Assembly: GCA_945787305.1 (NCBI GenBank)
Contig: CALZIH010000063.1
Location: 1-10,802, forward strand
Direction of reading: 5' to 3'
From: an uncultured Desulfobulbaceae bacterium
GTDB taxonomy: Bacteria > Desulfobacterota > Desulfobulbia > Desulfobulbales > Desulfobulbaceae
DNA: 10,802 bases
Under the pieces are notes generated by a model, which saw nothing but the letters and a program-made list of their open reading frames with translations, was not told where the DNA came from and did not search any database. Made by a program: the position numbers and the translations under genes. This document shows positions 6,341 to 10,802 of the stretch, one piece after another (the stretch's first letter is position 1; each line of letters starts with the position of its first letter).

Positions 6341-6826
6341 GCCTTTTTCAAAACGCTTCCATTCCCAGGGTGCAATCGGTTTTTTATCTTTCCATAGGCC
6401 CCGGCGATGCTTTCTCGCCCGCTCCTCATCCTTTTGCATATCCTTGCACAAGGGTTGCGATTTGCAATACTTTGGATATACCCAGGCCAACCCATCACGA
6501 ACCAATTCCCTGTTCACAAGGCGTCCCCTGCTCTTGACCAAGGCAACTATTCTCCCGTAGCGGTCCACATCCATAGGTTCGATGGTCACGGTTTTTTTCC
6601 AGGTTCTACTTTTGGTAAACCTTTTTGCCCTACCTCCATAAGGCTGTTTATACTCAGGGGTGTCAACTCCATAGAGCCGAACCTCGTATATTTTCGTACC
6701 CCGCTTTACTCGAAGCGAATCGCCATCAAGTACTTTGACAACATACCCGTGCCAAGCAAGGGCAGGGTGACTGCTACACAGAAAGAATAAACATGCAATT
6801 ACTAAAATTTTTCTTTTGATCATCAT
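6293..6826 (-). CDS. Secreted thermonuclease (staphylococcal nuclease-like, SNase family)
   Basis: The 177-residue protein starts with a signal peptide (MMIKRK, then a hydrophobic stretch, ending SSHPALA about residue 24), so it should be exported. The SNase OB-fold follows with the catalytic set in place: the Asp-Gly-Asp calcium region (VLDGDSLRV), VRLYGVDTPE with Arg50, Asp55 and Glu58, and DRYGR with Arg92, matching Arg35, Asp40, Glu43 and Arg87 of the Staphylococcus enzyme. YCKSQPLC gives a possible disulfide pair. It should hydrolyse DNA and RNA, with calcium, outside the cytoplasm. I prefer the ATG at 6824-6826 over the GTG nine bases upstream, because GTGGAA just before it is the nearest SD-like stretch; the start is not certain. 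The last 48 bp overlap the cytochrome gene on the other strand, and no terminator is visible. Confidence 0.9.
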   Translation of the reverse strand: MMIKRKILVIACLFFLCSSHPALAWHGYVVKVLDGDSLRVKRGTKIYEVRLYGVDTPEYKQPYGGRAKRFTKSRTWKKTVTIEPMDVDRYGRIVALVKSRGRLVNRELVRDGLAWVYPKYCKSQPLCKDMQKDEERARKHRRGLWKDKKPIAPWEWKRFEKGSGAGDRRQYRFSYRR

Positions 6827-6904
6827 GGGTTCCACGTTTACCGTATCGACAACTCCAGGAAAACCGCACCAGTGGCCTATTTATTTGTCAAGAAAATGAC
6901 ACTT

Positions 6905-6920
6905 AAGAGGAAAGCCTCTT
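6905..6920. repeat. Short hairpin in the nuclease/cNMP divergent region
   Basis: AAGAGG (6905-6910) and CCTCTT (6915-6920) form a 6-bp stem with an AAAG tetraloop. On the plus strand it is followed by GTTTTCCTTTCC, which resembles a weak terminator, but no plus-strand gene ends nearby. On the minus strand it lies within the predicted nuclease leader. Confidence 0.35.
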
Positions 6921-6951
6921 GTTTTCCTTTCCACTTTTATGATAAGCTCTT

Positions 6952-6980
6952 TTTATATTAAGAAAAAGTAAGGAATACAA
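6952..6980 (-). promoter_or_regulatory. Probable sigma70 promoter of the nuclease gene
   Basis: On the minus strand TTGTAT (6975-6980) and TATAAA (6952-6957) are 17 bp apart. The -10 matches five of six consensus bases, while the -35 matches only its TTG. Transcription would begin near 6945, leaving a leader of about 120 nt. A TTGACA also occurs in this leader (near 6885-6890, minus strand) but has no -10 at a proper distance. Confidence 0.4.
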
Positions 6981-6994
6981 ATCAGAAGACAGTA

Positions 6995-7007
6995 ACTGGT
7001 CACCAGT
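6995..7007 (+). promoter_or_regulatory. Palindrome in front of the cNMP-domain gene
   Basis: ACTGGTCACCAGT is a perfect palindrome (six bases each side of a central C) that ends 8 nt before the ATG at 7016, where the ribosome binding site should be; no clear SD is visible there. As RNA it folds into a 5-bp stem with a three-base loop. Its right part, CACCAGTG (7001-7008), recurs at 6867-6874 on the nuclease side of the intergenic region. It is a candidate operator or translational control element. Confidence 0.45.
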
Positions 7008-7015
7008 GAACGCCC

Positions 7016-7513
7016 ATGAAACAAGCCGACCTCCTGCATAAGGAACTCAATGAGCATGAGGAAAAAACACGTGACTACATCCTCAGGCTCCCCCTGTTTG
7101 ACGCGTTTAAAAGCGAAGACCTTGATGTCCTTGCCCGCCACATGAACTATACCGAGATCATGCGAGGTGAATACCTGTTCACCGAAGGAGAAAAGGGAGA
7201 TTTCATGTGCTTTGTCGTGCAAGGGCTTCTCGAGGTTCTAAAAAAGTCAATGCAGGGAGACTACCGGACACTTGCTCGACTTGGCAAAGGAAACACTATA
7301 GGTGAGATGTCCATTGTCGACAAGTCGCCTCGCTCTGCCTCCGTCATTGCCAGGCAACCGACCGTTGTCATTATATTGACAAAAAAAGGATTTGATATCC
7401 TCACGAATCGTTACCCTGTTCTGGGCGTTACCCTTCTTAAAAAAATCATGCGCTTACTCAGCTTGAACATGCGTCGGACCTCAAGCAAACTTGCCGACAC
7501 AATGACTTTATAG
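7016..7513 (+). CDS. Stand-alone cyclic-nucleotide-binding domain protein
   Basis: The 165-residue protein consists of one CRP/FNR-type cNMP-binding beta-barrel (about 20-140), flanked by a short N-terminal helix rich in Glu/Lys and a basic C-terminal helix (KKIMRLLSLNMRR). The phosphate-binding cassette is complete: GEMSIVD (96-102) followed by PRSASV (105-110), with Gly96-Glu97 and Arg106-Ser107 as expected for cAMP- or cGMP-binding members. There is no C-terminal helix-turn-helix, so it is not a CRP-type DNA-binding regulator. It most likely acts through protein contacts. The next gene, a sigma54 activator without its own sensory domain, starts 4 nt after the stop, which makes it the obvious partner. 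The ribosome binding site is weak and covered by a palindrome. Confidence 0.88.
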   Translation: MKQADLLHKELNEHEEKTRDYILRLPLFDAFKSEDLDVLARHMNYTEIMRGEYLFTEGEKGDFMCFVVQGLLEVLKKSMQGDYRTLARLGKGNTIGEMSIVDKSPRSASVIARQPTVVIILTKKGFDILTNRYPVLGVTLLKKIMRLLSLNMRRTSSKLADTMTL

Positions 7514-7517
7514 CCCG

Positions 7518-8585
7518 ATGACGAGTAAATCCTCATTTCATGGCATTATCGGTCGCTGTTCTGCCATGCAGCGTCTTTTCGAGCTCATCGCCAAACTGGC
7601 GGAAGACGACCTCAGTACCGTCCTTATACAGGGGGAATCGGGAACGGGCAAAGAACTTGTTGCCAAAGCCATCCATCGCTACAGTCCTCGAAGCAGCAGT
7701 AACTTTGTCCCCATCAACTGTGCAGCTATCCCCGAAGACCTACTTGAAAGCGAGTTGTTCGGCTATACAAAAGGTGCCTTTACCGGAGCCGCAAATGCCA
7801 AAAAAGGTCGCATCGAATACGCTGACGGCGGCTCGTTGTTTCTCGATGAAATCGGTGACATGAAACCCATTCTGCAGGCGAAACTATTGCGTGTCCTGCA
7901 GGAACGTGAATTTGAACCGGTCGGTGGCCTGAAGGCTATCCCTGTTGATGTTCGGGTTTTTGCCGCGACCCACTGCAACCTTGAAACAATGGTGGAAGAG
8001 GGTAAATTCAGGGAAGATCTTTATTACAGGCTCAGCGTTATCCCTGTAAGCATCCCTCCACTTCGCCAACGCAGCGATGACATTCCCTTGCTCATTGAAC
8101 ACTTCAGCAAAGAGACAAGCAAGCAACGCAAAAAAACGTTCGCCGGCTTTGATATGACGGCCATGCAGGCTCTCCGCGATTACCCCTGGAAAGGAAACGT
8201 CCGTGAACTGGAAAACCTTATCCAGCACATGACAATTCTCCATGGCAGCAAAGAGGTTAGCTATGCAGACCTCCCGGAAAAATATCGCAATGAATCCAGG
8301 CCGACGACGCCTCTTGAGCACGCTGATGAAAAACCATCAGACAACGTGTCGGTACCGGAACAACTCATGCTTTTTTCCAACGTCGCAGCAACACCTAATG
8401 AAATATGGGACGACGACGGCATTGACTTTAAAGAGCTTGTCAACAAGTTTGAGACCCAACTCATTGTTCAGGCCTTAAAGGTAACAGAGGGAAATAAAAA
8501 AGAGGCGGCCAGACTCTTGAATTTGAAACGAACGACCCTGCTTGAAAAAATAAAGAAAAAAGAATTGCAGTGGGATGATCTGTAA
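7518..8585 (+). CDS. Receiver-less sigma54-dependent transcriptional activator (AAA+ and Fis-type HTH)
   Basis: The 355-residue protein is an NtrC-family bacterial enhancer-binding protein reduced to the AAA+ motor and the DNA-binding domain. It has Walker A GESGTGKE (39-46), the sigma54-contacting GAFTGA loop (86-91), Walker B SLFLDE (106-111), FREDLYYRL with an arginine finger (164-172), and GNVREL (226-231). A linker of about 55 residues follows, then a Fis-type helix-turn-helix (about 320-348, GNKKEAARLL and KRTTLLEKIKKK). The N-terminal domain is absent: the AAA+ domain begins at about residue 9. Control must therefore come from another protein, most simply the cNMP-domain protein encoded 4 nt upstream. 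The ATG has no clear SD, so translation is probably coupled to that gene. Target promoters are unknown. Confidence 0.95.
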   Translation: MTSKSSFHGIIGRCSAMQRLFELIAKLAEDDLSTVLIQGESGTGKELVAKAIHRYSPRSSSNFVPINCAAIPEDLLESELFGYTKGAFTGAANAKKGRIEYADGGSLFLDEIGDMKPILQAKLLRVLQEREFEPVGGLKAIPVDVRVFAATHCNLETMVEEGKFREDLYYRLSVIPVSIPPLRQRSDDIPLLIEHFSKETSKQRKKTFAGFDMTAMQALRDYPWKGNVRELENLIQHMTILHGSKEVSYADLPEKYRNESRPTTPLEHADEKPSDNVSVPEQLMLFSNVAATPNEIWDDDGIDFKELVNKFETQLIVQALKVTEGNKKEAARLLNLKRTTLLEKIKKKELQWDDL

Positions 8586-8641
8586 ATAGAGCAACTCGAT
8601 ATCCTTGCCAGCTACTCCTTAAAATCTTTACACCTTTCCAA

Positions 8642-8653
8642 CCGCTCAGGCGG
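8642..8653 (+). terminator. Weak terminator-like hairpin between the convergent genes
   Basis: CCGC (8642-8645) pairs with GCGG (8650-8653) around TCAG, followed on the plus strand by CCTTTCTCT. It lies 57 nt after the sigma54 activator stop and overlaps the stop codon of the minus-strand gene. The 4-bp stem and broken T-tract make this a low-confidence call. The 60-bp gap (8586-8645) holds nothing else. Confidence 0.2.
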
Positions 8654-10562
8654 CCTTTCTCTCCAGATTGGCATCTAGCTTCTCCTGAACATCTTCACTC
8701 GAGGCCGGCGTTATCAGGATATCAACAGCACCATATTTAACGGCTTTCAACACGGTAGTCTTAGTCCAGGCTGGACTTGCGGCAACAAGGGGAACCTGTA
8801 CACCTCCGCTGATCAGCTTGATTGCCATACCGAAACCCTGTTCGTTGACCTCCTTCATGACGAGAAAAACCAAGCTTATGGAAGGAGAAAGATACCCACC
8901 CACCGGGTCGCGGTAGTGTAGAATACGGGGTGAATACCCGTTCTCGGTCAGGATACCGGCAATGGATTGTGCCTCGACATCATCATCGGTAAAGAGGAGA
9001 ACATTGGCCGCTTCGCTTGCCGATTGCGATTCTCCTTCTCCGCCGACTCCAGCCTCTGCTGCACCTTGCCCCTGCACCTCCTGCTGCCTGCTTGATTCCG
9101 TACCGGTTTCATCTCCGGATTCTTCCGCCTGTTGCCGGACAGCACCCGATTCTTCAGCGGCCTGCTCTTCAACGTCCATTGACTGATGGAGGGTTTCAAG
9201 CTCGAAAAGGGAGGCTGGAAAGACAGCCTGAAGTCGGCCAAGTTGCTTGTCATTAAAGGTCAACTCACCGGAATGTAGATAGTAGATCTGGTTGGGGAGA
9301 ACTTCGTCGGAATCTGGATCAACTTTGGCCGGGATAACGACCTCCAGGTCGGTTTTTACAAAACCAAACTTCTTGCGATACTGTTCTTCAAAAATAGCAG
9401 TATAGACCCCTGCTATAATATTGGCCACTTCACCGTAAGCATCTTCAGCATCTTCTCCGAACTCGTCATTACAAATGACCTCTTCAAGTTCGGCATCCGG
9501 GAGCATAATCAAAGTACCGCCCAGATAAATAGCATCTTTCAGGCTTACCAAAAAATATGCTTCGCCCTCACCCTGTCCCCGGACGTCCAGCCTGGCCAAG
9601 ACCTGTTTTGCGCTGGTTTGATCGAGTAATTCTTCCTTAGTGAAGACCCCGTCTGTTTCAGGCGCAATTTTGAGGGTACCGCCAAGTAGCGCTCCAACCT
9701 CCTCACCGGTCCTGGCAAGACAGTTATTGAGCAGTTGTTCAATCTGTGCTTTGCGCTTCTTGAGATCTTGTGGAGATTTCTTTGTTGCGGCCGCGGGGGA
9801 AACATGCTCGCTGTCTCTTTCTTCTTTTTCCAGGGGCTCAGCCCTTTCCTCTGCTGCAACAGATTGTCGCTCAATGGTTTCTTGCTGCTGGTCACCTTCC
9901 GGGGGACCGTTCGTTGAGCTGTCCGTTGGGGACGACACATCGTCACTGTTTTTCCCACTGTCTTTCTCAGGCTCCGGGACCGCCTCTTCATCTATCAAGC
10001 CAAAGCTGGCTGCCGGCAGCAAAAGCTGCAAAAGGCCCATTTCAGTACCTTCCAGGGCCATAGCTGAAGACATCAGGTAATACGACCCAGCAGCAACCGG
10101 CTGGTCAGACTCCATGTCGACATCACGGGGAAGTATTACCTCCTGCTCTGTCCGTACCAGCCTGAATGATTTTGGGAACTGCTCTTCAAATGTTGAGGTC
10201 AGTGAGCCACAGATTATATTGGCTATCTCACCGTAAGAATCCTCTAGCTCCTCGGTATACTCTTCTTCTTCAATGACACTTTCCAATTCCGACTCCGGCA
10301 GCATGATCAACGTGCCGCCGATACGAATAGCATCTTTGACGGAAACAATCAGGCATCCCTGACCTTCGAGTTCTCCATCTAGGTTGACATGGGCGCATAC
10401 GGATTTTCCCGCAGGCTCGGAAAAAAAATCCTCCTTGGTGAGAACTTTCGTCTGTGGCGAAGCAAACGTCATGGTCTTACCGAGAAGGGCAGAAATTTCC
10501 TCCTGCATCTTTTCCTGGCAGGCTGCCATTATTTTATCAAGACGTTGCTGCTTTTTACTCAT
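8646..10562 (-). CDS. Tandem CheC/CheX-type domain protein with a C-terminal degenerate receiver domain
   Basis: The 638-residue protein has an internal duplication: domain 1 (about 1-190) and domain 2 (about 270-455) align along their full length (TKEDFF/TKEELL, VKDAIRIGGTLIMLP/LKDAIYLGGTLIMLP, DSYGEIANII/DAYGEVANII). Both carry the D-x3-E-x2-N signature of CheC/CheX/FliY CheY-P phosphatases (Asp108-Glu112-Asn115; Asp374-Glu378-Asn381). They are joined by acidic, Ser/Gln/Glu-rich linkers (190-265 and 460-518). The C-terminus (519-638) has a receiver-like fold: an acidic DDD at 526-528 after the first strand, but Val568 where the phospho-acceptor Asp should be and Thr618 where the conserved Lys should be, so it is probably a pseudo-receiver. 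It may dephosphorylate CheY-like proteins. It is convergent with the sigma54 activator gene. The SD is weak (AAGA near the ATG). A sigma28-type promoter precedes it. The domain family is recalled, not searched. Confidence 0.8.
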   Translation of the reverse strand: MSKKQQRLDKIMAACQEKMQEEISALLGKTMTFASPQTKVLTKEDFFSEPAGKSVCAHVNLDGELEGQGCLIVSVKDAIRIGGTLIMLPESELESVIEEEEYTEELEDSYGEIANIICGSLTSTFEEQFPKSFRLVRTEQEVILPRDVDMESDQPVAAGSYYLMSSAMALEGTEMGLLQLLLPAASFGLIDEEAVPEPEKDSGKNSDDVSSPTDSSTNGPPEGDQQQETIERQSVAAEERAEPLEKEERDSEHVSPAAATKKSPQDLKKRKAQIEQLLNNCLARTGEEVGALLGGTLKIAPETDGVFTKEELLDQTSAKQVLARLDVRGQGEGEAYFLVSLKDAIYLGGTLIMLPDAELEEVICNDEFGEDAEDAYGEVANIIAGVYTAIFEEQYRKKFGFVKTDLEVVIPAKVDPDSDEVLPNQIYYLHSGELTFNDKQLGRLQAVFPASLFELETLHQSMDVEEQAAEESGAVRQQAEESGDETGTESSRQQEVQGQGAAEAGVGGEGESQSASEAANVLLFTDDDVEAQSIAGILTENGYSPRILHYRDPVGGYLSPSISLVFLVMKEVNEQGFGMAIKLISGGVQVPLVAASPAWTKTTVLKAVKYGAVDILITPASSEDVQEKLDANLERKAA

Positions 10563-10632
10563 AGGTCTTAACGAAAAGTGGACGGATCGGTTTCATCCTG
10601 AAAGTGTTTAAAAGTAACCCTGTGACTCTTTG

Positions 10633-10649
10633 AACAGGAGCTACCTGTT
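10633..10649 (-). repeat. Inverted repeat at the predicted transcription start
   Basis: AACAGG (10633-10638) and CCTGTT (10644-10649) flank a 5-nt centre. The dyad touches the -10 element and covers the expected start site near 10643, so it could be an operator or, in RNA, a 6-bp hairpin at the 5' end of the transcript. Confidence 0.4.
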
Positions 10650-10676
10650 TATCGATAAAATTGGATAAAAACTTTA
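10649..10676 (-). promoter_or_regulatory. Sigma28 (FliA)-type promoter of the CheC/CheX-like gene
   Basis: On the minus strand TAAAGTTT (10669-10676) matches the FliA -35 consensus exactly. It is followed after 12 bp by ATCGATAA (10649-10656), six of eight matches to GCCGATAA. The consensus spacer is 11 bp, so this is one base long. The start would be near 10643, about 80 nt before the ATG. A flagellar-class promoter fits a chemotaxis protein. Confidence 0.6.
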
Positions 10677-10802
10677 GGTAATTCGAAAAATACAAAGAGG
10701 TGGTAGGGCAATGGCATCTACAGAAATCAGCGCGCTCTCGTGACGAAAAATGGTTTTGATAACACCACCTGATCATCTGTTTCAAGAATTCAAGTAACCA
10801 AT
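10677..10802. other. Non-coding right end of the window
   Basis: No ORF with a plausible ribosome binding site was found on either strand. The only structure noticed is a distant 7-bp inverted repeat (AGGTGGT near 10699, ACCACCT near 10773), probably chance. The neighbouring gene to the right is outside the window. Confidence 0.3.

Noticed and set aside
6885..6890. Perfect TTGACA on the minus strand as -35 of the nuclease gene
   Set aside because: This position reads TTGTCA on the plus strand and TGACAA/TTGACA-like on the minus strand, but no -10 hexamer occurs 15-19 bp downstream; the 6952-6980 pair is better.
10555..10785. 76-codon minus-strand ORF upstream of the CheC/CheX-like gene
   Set aside because: It runs across the sigma28-type promoter and overlaps the start of the real gene in another frame; its composition is not protein-like and it has no RBS.

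Overview
The window looks like chromosomal DNA of an anaerobic, motile sulfur-cycle bacterium of the Desulfobacterota (former Deltaproteobacteria), most likely Desulfobulbales-like. This rests on gene content: a free-standing 10-helix NrfD-type quinone protein, an octaheme cytochrome of the tetrathionate-reductase (OTR) family, a CheC/CheX-type protein and a sigma54 activator, all at moderate GC. It is an inference from recalled families, not from a search. No tRNA, rRNA, CRISPR array or insertion sequence was seen.

Layout. Bases 1-87 hold the 3' end of a plus-strand gene. A minus-strand operon follows, read right to left: a near-consensus sigma70 promoter (2460-2488), a long leader, an untracked 38-residue membrane micro-ORF (2179-2295), the NrfD-like protein (908-2101), a strong dyad (872-899), a MerR-type regulator with a cysteine cluster (408-851) and an intrinsic terminator (234-265). 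The MerR gene carries an 11-A run. One base less would replace its short tail with a cysteine-rich tail that ends just before the terminator.

The roughly 650-bp gap before ftsH is mostly AT-rich and non-coding, but it contains an 11-bp perfect hairpin whose right arm carries the -35 of a good sigma32 (heat-shock) promoter reading toward ftsH. ftsH (3166-4950, TTG start) overlaps the start of the octaheme cytochrome gene (4910-6340), so a heat-shock protease and an exported electron-transfer enzyme appear to be co-expressed. The cytochrome gene overlaps tail-to-tail with a secreted thermonuclease gene on the other strand (6293-6826).

From 7016 a two-gene plus-strand operon encodes a stand-alone cyclic-nucleotide-binding domain and a receiver-less sigma54 activator (AAA+ plus Fis-type HTH), probably a sensor/activator pair. 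Convergent to it is a 638-residue minus-strand protein with two CheC/CheX-type phosphatase domains, both with intact D-x3-E-x2-N motifs, fused to a C-terminal receiver-like domain that lacks the phospho-acceptor Asp. It has a sigma28 (FliA)-type promoter, which fits a chemotaxis role.

The strongest candidates for something undescribed are the tandem CheC/X-CheC/X-pseudo-receiver protein, the micro-ORF paired with a solitary NrfD, the A-run in the MerR gene, and the cNMP-domain/sigma54-activator pair.
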